Part shown: positions 18,401 through 26,710 of the stretch, in pieces
Position numbering within the stretch: position 1 is the first letter of the stretch
Layout of the letters: every line of letters starts with the position of its first letter
DNA from: Maribellus sp. CM-23
GTDB lineage: Bacteria; Bacteroidota; Bacteroidia; Bacteroidales; Prolixibacteraceae
Assembly (NCBI RefSeq): GCF_021354595.1
Contig: NZ_JADWYJ010000002.1
Span: forward strand, 124,001 to 188,000
Direction: 5' to 3'
DNA: 64,000 nt
The notes under the pieces: model-generated
Database searches by the model: none
What the model was told of the DNA's origin: nothing
What the model saw: only the letters and a program-made list of their open reading frames with translations
Translations under genes and position numbers: made by a program

Positions 18401-18977
18401 CGCTCATCGGACTTCCGCCGCCCTTTGAGGCATCAAGAGATGATTCCACGGAACTTGCGTCGTTGGGAGAATCCGACCTAGTTTGCAGCTCTGGTTCTTC
18501 TTCAGGAATATCGGTACTTTTTTGAACCACTGATTCAGTTTGAAGCACATCTTCCTCTTCCGGTTCTTTTACTTGTTCTTCTTCAGCCGAACCGATTGAG
18601 TTGGCCTGTAAAGCGGGAATGGATGAAACAAAATTGTTGTCAACCGAGTTCTGAACCAGCAAATCGTTTTGCCTGTCTTCCGCTTTCATTTGCACCTCTT
18701 CTTCTTCCGATCTTTCAGCGCTTGTTCCCGCACCAAAAAATCCCCCGGAGGAATTCAGCGACTTGGCATTTACACTTTCGGAGGCAGAAAAAAAAGTGTC
18801 CTGAGAAGTGTTTTGTGCCCTGCCTTGCTGTACAATCTGATCGGCCATCTGATCAGCTTCCACTTCGTACTTGTCTCCCGGTTGTCCAACCTTTAAACTT
18901 GGCTGAATAAAAGGCTCGTTCCGGTTTGCAGCGGAAGAGTGAGTACTACTTTTTTGTGCCGATTTTGATTCGTACAT
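15405..18977 (-). CDS. DUF4157 protein with HNH-like motif and long beta-rich repeat region (putative eCIS cargo)
   Basis: Predicted 1190-residue protein without a signal peptide. The N-terminal part has the DUF4157 pattern: GQPGDKYEVEADQMAD near residue 35, an acidic Glu/Gln-rich segment (about 85-175), then FGADFGNVRIHTG and the zinc-site-like HELTH at 256-260. DUF4157 is a known hallmark of eCIS-associated toxin proteins. At 395-401 follows DHIVELQ, then GGWPNS and NEIENMELLDKSSNAAAG, an HNH/GH-E-like nuclease signature (Asp-His pair plus downstream Asn and Leu-Leu). Residues from about 490 to 1180 are repetitive, glycine-rich beta segments (IPGIEQGTLSINYGDEG, IPGIQGGTVSARVGKQ and similar). 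The gene lies 38 bases past the next DUF4157 gene. It is a good candidate for cargo, with the nuclease activity unproven. Confidence 0.8.
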   Translation of the reverse strand: MYESKSAQKSSTHSSAANRNEPFIQPSLKVGQPGDKYEVEADQMADQIVQQGRAQNTSQDTFFSASESVNAKSLNSSGGFFGAGTSAERSEEEEVQMKAEDRQNDLLVQNSVDNNFVSSIPALQANSIGSAEEEQVKEPEEEDVLQTESVVQKSTDIPEEEPELQTRSDSPNDASSVESSLDASKGGGSPMSGDTKSEMESGFGADFGNVRIHTGSDAVQMSENLNAQAFTHGNDIYFNEGNYNPGTELGKHLLAHELTHTVQQGASVQRQMIQKQENDTTAENPEDILKKFYLPAVKARHLSLYQTWASQGKLKRFQGYSRGRPNQISVWKNHFWDKMQNTERLGLHEEFSGVKKIKTPGDKEIRGRRATLLKKLTIANWDKRGRVLKDTLEVDHIVELQTGGWPNSTTPNEIENMELLDKSSNAAAGAKTKSNIVAIVRNYLEASGESNTQSDAETYMAANTINFEQVELGQGDFAGQGGESQYWTREEIEQGLHLNDLEDLGNIGEPGSPNEFALMTPDNGYLMELFPHEENSLSIQLGPDNAKSKAVAGMKISNISLNSGYDAIAADLPMGQITANWDLPSDFNAPEGPFTISVKKSTSQYAGKVGDVPSMGMDFEYLSPIELSGEFGINEDGFFAEGRLTPSIEFLRGAELVVGVRGTEAYFAAEYSPSDLNIPVPGLSIDSSSLSVGYSTVDGFGVDGSIEFQMDPIGSGAIEAGFNQENGLRLRGDITFDERLFGRSEASARMAYENGLWSIGGTLTIPRNKVPGVKTATISVDFSEESGLSATGDAELDIPGIEQGTLSINYGDEGFSISGDFNLSSEIPGIQGGTVSARVGKQEGAEGYDIMISGTAQPDIPGIDSTLTVSYENGALTIEGQAAYERGMLSGNIRVGATNRTIGEDGQPTGEPDDTMRVYGGGDLTLQLTPWLEATAGVQFLPNGEMEVTGRIGLPSAVDVFDRREFRRSLFTVPTVEIPIFAIPLGPRSIGLVAQISGGLDFSAGFGPGQLREVYAEVTYNPDREDETEIHGHGEFAIPADAGLTLRGDLGLGVSIAIASLSGGIELAGTLGLEGEASAMVDLSWSPQTGVVLDAEGRITVNPKFVFDVNAFARASLGIGWFSISETWRYNLASFSWGPDIQFGLVFPVHYQEDQPFDISFDDIEVIYPDLDVIDMAKGLARDVKDDMFD

Positions 18978-19015
18978 AAATCATTGGTTCCTTTTATCAA
19001 TTCAAAATTTGCCGT

Positions 19016-20920
19016 TTATATCGTAAAGTTGTTCAGCGTCCTAAAAATAAATGCTCCCGCTTTGGCCACCATAAAACTGCCTCCCGGGGTTACGAAGAAC
19101 GACTGTGTAACATTGGTAAATACCCTTCCCTGGGCATCCGATTCTCCGTCAATCTTGTATTTGTTTGGGATCACCCACTCGTGATAACCTCTGCTGAACG
19201 GTGGATTCCCGCCCCTCCAGGCCGCCTCATCGGTTAGCCCGGTATTCATGTCGTCAAATGGTAAATAATCCGGGTTTGGGTCGTGGTGAAGATCTGCCGC
19301 TGAAAACTGGTTAAAATAGCCACTTACACTTGTTGCCGGACCGGGCTCCTCGAACCACTGCGTACGGCCAAAGTTTACGTTCAAGGGATGAACGGTAATA
19401 GCAGCTTCCATTGCTGCGCCAAGCGTTCCGACAGGTATGGGTAGAATTGCCGACCGTTCTAAGGTAATTGAGTCGGGTGCTTTGGTTGACATGATCATAG
19501 ACGCTGAACCTGCCTGATTGGTAAGTGTAATGATGCTGACCATCGGAACAGGCGGAGCTTCCCACACCATGTTCTGTCCCGTATTTAATCCGATAATCCT
19601 TCCTCCGGTGACAGTCCAGGTGCCTTCCGTATTTCCGGTAAAGCGAACAAATTCCCCCACTCCCACCAAGGTACGTTCATCGGCTGTTCCGTCGGGTGCG
19701 ATGCTGATCGTTGAAGAAGTGATGGAAGGAGCTTCTGTGGCCGGAGTTCCGGTGGGCAAAGTTGGCGCTCCCCACGAAAATAATCCGTCAAACGAGGCCA
19801 TAGTCCGGGCATCGATTATTCCTGTTACAGGCAAAGATGACGAACGCTGAAAGCTTTCCACTGCAGCTTTGGTTTCATTTTTAAAGATCCCGTCAACGCC
19901 ATACACCGGCAAAGGGAATCCGGCATCCACCAAAGCCTGTTGTATCAATGAAACAGGCTTACCTGTACTTCCATAGCCAAGCGTTCGTTCTCCATCCAAA
20001 CAGGCTTCCAACCGCAAATTACCACTAAACCGATCCGCAACAAGGTCCCGGTTATCGTCCATCGTAGTTTGCACATTGGCCTTAACAAATCCTTTTTGCT
20101 GAATGGTATGCGTAAGTTCGTGTGCCAGCAGGTGTTTACCTTTTTCCGAGTTTGGATCGTATTTTCCTTCGTTGAAATAAATATCGTTGCCATGTGCAAA
20201 AGCCTGTGCTCCCATTTGGCGGTTCATGTTTACGGCATCGTGCCCCGTGTGAATCCGAACCTGGCTAAAATCGGCTCCGAAGCCGCTTTCCATTTCAGAG
20301 CGAATGTTGTTGTCCATTTTTGATCCGCTTCCCGGACTTGAAGCCAAAGTGCTTTCCACACTTGATGCAAGTTGAGCACTGCCCTCTGCTTTTGGCATTA
20401 TTTCTTCTTCCTCTTCCTCCGGCTGCATTTGCAACTCCTCCTCTTCTTCCTCAGCCTGACCTTGTATCGCCTCCTCTTCCTCTTGCATCTGCAATTCTTC
20501 GCCTTCCTCTTTGGCCTGAACCGGTTCCTCCTCTTCTTCTGCCTGCGCCTGAACCGGTTCCTCCTCTTCCTGCAGTTTTGGTTGTGCGATTTCCTCCTCT
20601 TCTTCCTTTGGCTGGCGTTGTGCAATGCCAACGTCTTCCATTTCCTGCTGAACAAGCGGTGTTATTCCTTCTGAAATACTTTCTCCGGTATTCCTGAATC
20701 CATTGCTATCCAATCCGTTTAACGAGCTATCCGGTACATTTTGATTAACGACCGCATCTGCCGCACGATCCGCTTCCTGTTCAAAACGATCTCCTGGCTG
20801 GCCTACCGTAAGTTTGGCCTGTGCCGGAAAAAAAGATGACTCCCCGGATTGTGAAAACAGCGGAGAATGATTTCTTCGGCCACTGTAATTCGATCTGTAA
20901 ATTCTGTTTCCTCTTCTCAT
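19016..20920 (-). CDS. DUF4157 protein with peptidoglycan-binding-like domain (putative eCIS cargo)
   Basis: Predicted 634-residue protein without a signal peptide. It starts with an Arg-rich region (RGNRIYRSNYSGRRNHS), then the DUF4157 lead motif VGQPGDRFEQEADRAAD, a long acidic Glu/Gln tract (about 103-180), the FGADFSQVRIHTG segment, and HELTH at 267-271. From about 304 to 378 it has a PG_binding_1-like domain (LGYGSTGKPVSLIQQALVDA, then YGVDGIFKNETKAAVESFQ). The last 250 residues are beta-rich and not recognised. DUF4157 places it with the cargo or toxin group of eCIS clusters. The peptidoglycan-binding part hints at a cell-wall target or at attachment of the particle, which is inference. 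It starts 3 bases after the tape-measure stop. Confidence 0.78.
   Translation of the reverse strand: MRRGNRIYRSNYSGRRNHSPLFSQSGESSFFPAQAKLTVGQPGDRFEQEADRAADAVVNQNVPDSSLNGLDSNGFRNTGESISEGITPLVQQEMEDVGIAQRQPKEEEEEIAQPKLQEEEEPVQAQAEEEEEPVQAKEEGEELQMQEEEEAIQGQAEEEEEELQMQPEEEEEEIMPKAEGSAQLASSVESTLASSPGSGSKMDNNIRSEMESGFGADFSQVRIHTGHDAVNMNRQMGAQAFAHGNDIYFNEGKYDPNSEKGKHLLAHELTHTIQQKGFVKANVQTTMDDNRDLVADRFSGNLRLEACLDGERTLGYGSTGKPVSLIQQALVDAGFPLPVYGVDGIFKNETKAAVESFQRSSSLPVTGIIDARTMASFDGLFSWGAPTLPTGTPATEAPSITSSTISIAPDGTADERTLVGVGEFVRFTGNTEGTWTVTGGRIIGLNTGQNMVWEAPPVPMVSIITLTNQAGSASMIMSTKAPDSITLERSAILPIPVGTLGAAMEAAITVHPLNVNFGRTQWFEEPGPATSVSGYFNQFSAADLHHDPNPDYLPFDDMNTGLTDEAAWRGGNPPFSRGYHEWVIPNKYKIDGESDAQGRVFTNVTQSFFVTPGGSFMVAKAGAFIFRTLNNFTI
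20383..20614 (-). repeat. Acidic Glu/Gln low-complexity repeat tract inside the DUF4157 gene
   Basis: About 77 residues consist of short units such as EEEEPVQAQ, EEEEPVQAK, EGEELQMQ and EEEEAIQGQ. The DNA is made of short imperfect GAG/GAA/CAG repeats. Such Glu-rich spacers are common between the DUF4157 lead motif and the HELTH domain. A weaker version exists in the 1190-residue protein around 18452-18725. Confidence 0.85.
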
Positions 20921-20923
20921 AGC

Positions 20924-22474
20924 TTACCACTCAACAAATAACAATTGCTCTCTCCACGGTAATTTTACGATGGACACGCCCCACGGCAGTTTGTCCAGCA
21001 AAATATCCTGTGCTTTGCGTTCCACAATCAGCTTGAAATGCTGATTCGTCCGAACCAGTTTTCCATCCCGCTGGAAAAACATCTCGCGCATTCCTTCCAC
21101 CGAAGTATTTTTTAGTGCTTTCCAGTTGTCCACAAGCTGTTGCAACATTTCATTGGCTTCGTTTTTTATTTCCGGCGTTAGCAAACTATAAGCGGGAACG
21201 GGTGTTCCCAGTGGAATTCCGCAAAGAAACTTCTCCAGTATCATCTCTTCCTCCCAAAAAGTTTCTGCACCGGTGGCACAAAAATGTACCGCCTGCAAAG
21301 CCAGCATCCGGTATTCTTGTTTGATTTTGCTTTCCTTGTCCAGCCAATCGAAGTGTTCAAAAAAGTAAAGCAAAAAAGGATGAAAAAGAACCTGGCCTGC
21401 ATTTCGAACGGTGATTTCACCAGCGTCATTTTCGAAAAACAGCGGTTCCTTTTCGTTTTCAGTATGTACTGATCCTTTTGAAATAACGGTTGGGTCATTT
21501 TCAACGATTGACCCCTTGCTTTTAGTAGACCCCCTTTTTGTGTGTTCGACCGGGTGATGCCCTTCAAACATCACAGTTTCCTTAAGTTCTTCCTCCCCAA
21601 TTTGAAAATGCCGACGAACAACATTGTCCTTCAAGTATTTCCCGATTTTTTTATGAATTTCAGTATTTATATCGTCTGAATTTTCTGAAACAGAAATTAT
21701 TCCCTCTTTCAAAAAAGTACGCAACAGCTGCAAAAATCTACTTCCGAAAATTTCTTTTCCGGAGGACACAGAAACCCATAGTAAATACTCGATGAGTAAT
21801 TTTTGAGTTGTTGCTGAAAGTGTTTGCAGAAACTTCTCAAACCCGGAGCGATCAGTAAAAACAGGATTAGCGGCATCTATAAAAGAGAGAATCTGCGAGT
21901 GAGAAAACTGAAAAACAAAGCGTTTTAATGCACTCTCTTTATTTGCAAAAAGTGAAATCAGCTGAACAGAAAAAGAATTGTCACTTACCAGTTTCTCCCA
22001 TGTCTTTTCCTCCACCAGCTCCTCCAAATTCGTTCGTTTCCCGTACCAGGGCAAGTAGCCATGCTCCAGAAAAAACAAAAGCGTTTTGCGATTTTTCTGT
22101 TCAGGACTTACAAATTCACCCTGCAAACCGGTGCTCGCAATTTTTCCGGTTCCATCCAGTCGCCACCGTTCCCCGTTTGCAGGGACCTTTACACCCAACG
22201 ACTCGACAATATTTTGCCGAAGGTTCTGCACCAGCTCTTTTTTTACCTGATGACGCTGCTCCCAATTTTCGATTTTCAGGTCAAAAACAAGTTGCTTGTA
22301 TCGAACGATCTGATTTCCTGCATTCAATTCATCCAACAGACTTTCCAACTCAGGAAATACCTCGTTTTGCAAGAACCCACTGATGTTATCTTTGATCTGG
22401 TGGGCTGTCTCTTCGTTCCGAAGATTTACATCCACCAAAACCCTGTTTATAATATGGTTGCCAAATGTTGCCAA
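20924..22474 (-). CDS. Contractile injection system tape-measure protein (Pvc14-like)
   Basis: Predicted 516-residue protein matching the CIS_TMP family that sets tube length in contractile injection systems. The start MATFGNHIINRVLVDVNL, with helical regions and the recurring pattern ENWEQRHQVKKEL, fits the N-terminal domain of the family (an amphipathic segment followed by a basic helix that contacts the baseplate). A middle region (residues 110-250) has aromatic-rich helices such as LFFLEHGYLPWYGK, a motif seen in these proteins. The C-terminus is a helical domain ending with WREQLLFVEW. The gene sits in the expected place between baseplate genes and cargo, two bases from the 1407-residue gene. 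Its length is within the range I know for this family. Confidence 0.85.
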   Translation of the reverse strand: MATFGNHIINRVLVDVNLRNEETAHQIKDNISGFLQNEVFPELESLLDELNAGNQIVRYKQLVFDLKIENWEQRHQVKKELVQNLRQNIVESLGVKVPANGERWRLDGTGKIASTGLQGEFVSPEQKNRKTLLFFLEHGYLPWYGKRTNLEELVEEKTWEKLVSDNSFSVQLISLFANKESALKRFVFQFSHSQILSFIDAANPVFTDRSGFEKFLQTLSATTQKLLIEYLLWVSVSSGKEIFGSRFLQLLRTFLKEGIISVSENSDDINTEIHKKIGKYLKDNVVRRHFQIGEEELKETVMFEGHHPVEHTKRGSTKSKGSIVENDPTVISKGSVHTENEKEPLFFENDAGEITVRNAGQVLFHPFLLYFFEHFDWLDKESKIKQEYRMLALQAVHFCATGAETFWEEEMILEKFLCGIPLGTPVPAYSLLTPEIKNEANEMLQQLVDNWKALKNTSVEGMREMFFQRDGKLVRTNQHFKLIVERKAQDILLDKLPWGVSIVKLPWREQLLFVEW

Positions 22475-22475
22475 A

Positions 22476-25400
22476 TCAGATTAATACATTATCAACTATA
22501 AATTTTGTCTGCTCGGCCAGGAAAAGCCGGTCGGCGACTTTTTCTGCATAGTTTTTTATAAAAGCTTTCATTGCTTCACTGAATGAAATCTTACGTTCCT
22601 TCAGTTCTTCAAAGTACTGTACTAGCTGGTTGAGCAAGTCGTTCAGAATATCACCAAACGCTTTGAGCGTTTCGTTGCTCTGACAACCCATTACATTGTA
22701 GAACAGCCGGATCTGAAGTTCGAACAAGATCATCAGTAGTTTCTGAATTTCGGGCTGCGTGCTCGTTTTAATGATCATGTTGAATGTTTCAAACCAAAGT
22801 TTTTCAAACATAACCTGAACCTCGCTGTTGGCTTTTCCGCTCAGGAACTCATCGATCCGGTCGATTACCCCTTTGTTGAAACCACTTGTACCACCATAAA
22901 TACTTTGTGTTTGAACGAGAATGTTTCCAATCACTCCGGCTTCGTCAGGCTTGGTCGCTAACAGAATTTTCAAGTCCCTGAGAATCGCTGTTTTTGCTTC
23001 ATCCACACAGTTGCTTACCGGCGGTTCCTCCACATATTTGGTGGTTATTCCAACAGAAGTCCGGCTCACCGGGCAAACTGCTGCTCCCGCAGCTACCTGT
23101 GCTATTCGCCATTCAGTCGGACTGTTTGGCGTAAGATTGATCACAATCGGATTAAGATTCGTGGTGCTCTGTGGCGTACCATTGATCGACCAATCGAACT
23201 TGTTCGCGTTCTTCGAAGTATTCGAAATAATCAACTGATTGCCGACCTGTTTCGGAGAAATACCGGCCACAGGAGGGGCGAATAATGTAACATTAAAACC
23301 AGCGTCTTCGCCGTTTACCAGGAACCCAAAGGTTCCAACGGTAGCGGCAGCCGGGATAAAACTAAATCCTCCCGCATTATTTGGGATCACACCCGGCCCG
23401 GAAATTACAACCTGGGCATTTTCGGGACTTACCGCAAATGCGTATTCGTTTTTATCGTTGGCACAATACTCGGTAGCATCCAACTGAACGGCCGGCTTAA
23501 TTTCTACAAAGGCGATATCGTGTTCAACCGTATATTTGCAAATTCCGTTTGAAGCCGTAACAGTCAGGCTAACGGTCACTTTGTTTTCTTCGTTTACCGG
23601 CAATTTGTAGGTATGCGAAGGTGTTGCTTCGCTGGAGGTAGCTCCGTCTCCAAATTCCCACAAATAAGATGCACCTTCAAGGTTCTCACCTGTTACCACA
23701 AAACGGTGGGTTGCCTGGTTGGTGGGTTCCTGTGGCACCGAAAAATCGGCCTTTATTCCGGCATAAACTGTTAGAACAGCATCGGTTACCTGGTTATCCA
23801 CCGTAAATTTAATGGGAACACCTATTTGTGTTGCCGGGAATGCATCAGCAAGGATCACAATTTTGCCGTTTTCAACGCTCACTCCATCCACTGCCGGATT
23901 GGGCGCCACTACACCATCTGCCGGGCTGACTTCGTACAAAATCGGCTCCGTATCGGTCAACAGGCAATATTTATCCCGCTCCAAGCGAAGTGTTGCCGGT
24001 TGTTTGGCAATGATGAAATTCACCGGAGCACAATCGGAGCAACACATGTAAGGCAATGCAAAGTCTGCAACCACCGTGTTGTCAGGAACCGATGAAGGCG
24101 CAATCAAACGATTTAATGATTGAATGTCTTTTATCCTGTTGATGTAGCTTTCGTAATTCAATATTTCCGTTGCACTTTTCAGCACCGTCGATCTCTCGGC
24201 AAAAGTCAACTTCTCAGCATTCATTAACTGATTGGAGAGTAAGGATTTTGAAGCAGAAAGATCCACTTTTGAAAAAATGTTTGCATCAGAAACACGATCG
24301 ATTACAGAACCGGTATCAGTGCTTACTTCCGCATTTTTATACACCAAAACAAAGGTGCCGCCGGGTTCCACACCCGCTTTGTGTTCCAGTCCCGGATGCT
24401 GCTCAATAAATTTTGAAAGCTGCAGCCGAAGTAAGATCTGTTCCTTCCGGTTATTGATCTCATCCAAAAGGACTTCCATTTTTTTGCCAGAACAGCAAAC
24501 CGTAGAAAGCTGGTTAATCAACAAGCCAATAAAAGCACGTAACCCCACCGACAAAGAAGTGGACTGGTACCCGGCTTTTAATTTCTGAACCAGCGCGCAT
24601 AACTGTGTAAGCGAAAGTTTGTAATCGCGCACCTTAACCGTGTCGACCAAATGAACCGCGAGCGGCATCCGTTGTGTGATGATGTAGGTATGCGCCATCA
24701 ACTCTACCGATTTGTTGGCTACAAAATCTTTAATATCGGGCACGGCATTCCACTCTTCGGTATTTATTTTCTCCTGAAGCTTTGTTCGTGCACTGGCAAT
24801 AATATCGTTAGCCGAACCACCTTTGTTTTCGTCGATGGCCGCTTTTAGTTCAACCCCCAGGGTATCTTCCACACTGCTCATGTTATCCGAAATCACAGAA
24901 CTTCCAGCAACTGCCTGATAGAGCAGTTTTGTTTTGCTCACCGTAGCCTCTTTCAGAAAAGTTGTATTGTAATCAACGCTTCGGTAGTTGGTAGAAATGG
25001 AGGCGACTTTCAGATTTGATTTGAGATCGAGTTCCGCCTCTTTTATGTTGGCTCCCGGAACCCGGGTGCTAAAGCCCGAAAAGAAACTGGATACCTGCGC
25101 CAAAATACAATCCTGTTCCGAGGTCCAGGCTTTTAACATCACTTTCAGGTCCTCGAACTCGCATTCATAATCGTCGATATCGAGCGTTTCGGTATTGATA
25201 TTTACTGAAAGTGCCTTTACGTCGAACGAAAGTCCGTATTCTTTTTTCAGGTCGTCCAACTCTTCCAGCACATCGCGGTAATCTTTGCCCTGGTGCCCTT
25301 CAATTCTGAGAAAATCAGAAGAATCAGTATTAAAAGCGAGTGGGTTTTGAATTTGTGGTGCAGTAGAAAGGTTCTCCGTGCGATAACTCAGGTTAAATTT

Positions 25401-26699
25401 CTCCCGGAATATTTTCGTTTTGGAAAAATCCCAGTTTTTCAGAAAAGCCGTACCTACGTTGTAATAAAACGGAATACTGCGTTTGCCCAATTCCGGTAAT
25501 TTATTCGAAGGCGTTATTTTTATTGCACCGACCTTTATTCCGTAGTTCTTGATCTGCTCCAACAAACGAAGCACCAGCGACTTTACTTTTTCCAATTTAT
25601 CGCAACTGCTTAAAGCCGGCGAGCGGTAAAAGCCGTGACGCAGGTGTTTGGGAACAGTGTTTATTTCCGAAAGCAATCCCAGCAACAAATGTTTCGGAAA
25701 AGCATTCACATCGGGCGAACAAATTTCTTTCAGGCTCAGTAATTCCTGCCTGATTTCATCGTACGTATCCACCAGGTCTTTTAAATAATCGTAGCGATAC
25801 TGAATATCGAAAGGCGTTTTGTAAGCCGCGAATGTAAACTGTGCCTTCAAACTGTTTAAGGTTGAATTGAGTGTAGCCGGGCTGATTCCGAGCTGCAAAA
25901 GTCCGCCAAAATTCTTCACGATTAAACTGATACCATTACTTAGGTTTTTCAGCAAATCGTCGCTGTTGATGGCCGTATGATAAGCGCGTTTCAGTTCTTC
26001 GTATTTTGAAGTATTGATCTGGTTCAGTACAACACGTCGCACCGCCACTGAAGGAAGATCAAAATACTGATCGATTTTATTGTGCGCTGAAAAGATAGAA
26101 TCGTTGGCAGCGATGTATTCTGCATCGGCTTTGGAAACCAGTAACACCCGTAGGCGATTGATCTGTGCAATTCCCTGGTTGTCGCAATCAATGGCAGTAC
26201 ATAAGTCGCCGTCGTCAGCGTATGATTCAAGGTAAAGCAAAACCGCCATTTCATTCAGGTTGGGCAGTTCACTCAAAGGCGAAGAATTTTCAACCGCTGT
26301 GGGTAGAATCTCATAAAGATCCATCACAGTAGTGGTAAGTTCTTCGCTACCCACAAGTTTTCGGAAAGGCGCATAAGCAGCCTCGTTATCGTCAAACTTT
26401 TTATAATGGGAATAGGTAACTGAATTCTTTACCAGTTTTTTAGGCGAGACTCCCTCCTCTTTCAGTTGCAGTAAATCGCCATCGGTGGTAATTCCAACGC
26501 CCTGTGTCAACACAATGTTGGCGCCCGATCGGGAAACCTCAAAACCACAAACGGTGCCTACACCGATCAAAAATGCCCGGGTCAGCCGGTCCTGATCATC
26601 GAAATATTCGATAAATTCGTTTAGTTGTACATCCGTGAGTACCTGGTTTTCGACAAATGTATGGTACTTGGTAGTAATTTCTGTTAGTTTCGGTGTCAT
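22476..26699 (-). CDS. Large PKD-domain protein of the eCIS operon (position of Pvc13 tail fibre)
   Basis: Predicted 1407-residue protein without a signal peptide and without a match I can name. The N-terminal 120 residues open FVENQVLTDVQLNEFIEYF and then LTRAFLIGVGTVCGFEVSRS with VLTQGVGITTDGDLL, reminiscent of the anchoring domain of phage or injectisome appendage proteins. The middle is long alpha-helical. Around residues 985-1070 there is a PKD-like domain (WEFGDGATSSEA, with the WxFGDG motif), flanked by other Ig-like beta segments, and residues 1240-1407 are again helical. Gene order puts it between the two large baseplate genes and the tape measure, where PVC carries its tail-fibre gene. 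It is the best candidate for target binding, which is inference. Confidence 0.65.
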   Translation of the reverse strand: MTPKLTEITTKYHTFVENQVLTDVQLNEFIEYFDDQDRLTRAFLIGVGTVCGFEVSRSGANIVLTQGVGITTDGDLLQLKEEGVSPKKLVKNSVTYSHYKKFDDNEAAYAPFRKLVGSEELTTTVMDLYEILPTAVENSSPLSELPNLNEMAVLLYLESYADDGDLCTAIDCDNQGIAQINRLRVLLVSKADAEYIAANDSIFSAHNKIDQYFDLPSVAVRRVVLNQINTSKYEELKRAYHTAINSDDLLKNLSNGISLIVKNFGGLLQLGISPATLNSTLNSLKAQFTFAAYKTPFDIQYRYDYLKDLVDTYDEIRQELLSLKEICSPDVNAFPKHLLLGLLSEINTVPKHLRHGFYRSPALSSCDKLEKVKSLVLRLLEQIKNYGIKVGAIKITPSNKLPELGKRSIPFYYNVGTAFLKNWDFSKTKIFREKFNLSYRTENLSTAPQIQNPLAFNTDSSDFLRIEGHQGKDYRDVLEELDDLKKEYGLSFDVKALSVNINTETLDIDDYECEFEDLKVMLKAWTSEQDCILAQVSSFFSGFSTRVPGANIKEAELDLKSNLKVASISTNYRSVDYNTTFLKEATVSKTKLLYQAVAGSSVISDNMSSVEDTLGVELKAAIDENKGGSANDIIASARTKLQEKINTEEWNAVPDIKDFVANKSVELMAHTYIITQRMPLAVHLVDTVKVRDYKLSLTQLCALVQKLKAGYQSTSLSVGLRAFIGLLINQLSTVCCSGKKMEVLLDEINNRKEQILLRLQLSKFIEQHPGLEHKAGVEPGGTFVLVYKNAEVSTDTGSVIDRVSDANIFSKVDLSASKSLLSNQLMNAEKLTFAERSTVLKSATEILNYESYINRIKDIQSLNRLIAPSSVPDNTVVADFALPYMCCSDCAPVNFIIAKQPATLRLERDKYCLLTDTEPILYEVSPADGVVAPNPAVDGVSVENGKIVILADAFPATQIGVPIKFTVDNQVTDAVLTVYAGIKADFSVPQEPTNQATHRFVVTGENLEGASYLWEFGDGATSSEATPSHTYKLPVNEENKVTVSLTVTASNGICKYTVEHDIAFVEIKPAVQLDATEYCANDKNEYAFAVSPENAQVVISGPGVIPNNAGGFSFIPAAATVGTFGFLVNGEDAGFNVTLFAPPVAGISPKQVGNQLIISNTSKNANKFDWSINGTPQSTTNLNPIVINLTPNSPTEWRIAQVAAGAAVCPVSRTSVGITTKYVEEPPVSNCVDEAKTAILRDLKILLATKPDEAGVIGNILVQTQSIYGGTSGFNKGVIDRIDEFLSGKANSEVQVMFEKLWFETFNMIIKTSTQPEIQKLLMILFELQIRLFYNVMGCQSNETLKAFGDILNDLLNQLVQYFEELKERKISFSEAMKAFIKNYAEKVADRLFLAEQTKFIVDNVLI

Positions 26700-26710
26700 T
26701 GCTTCTGTAA

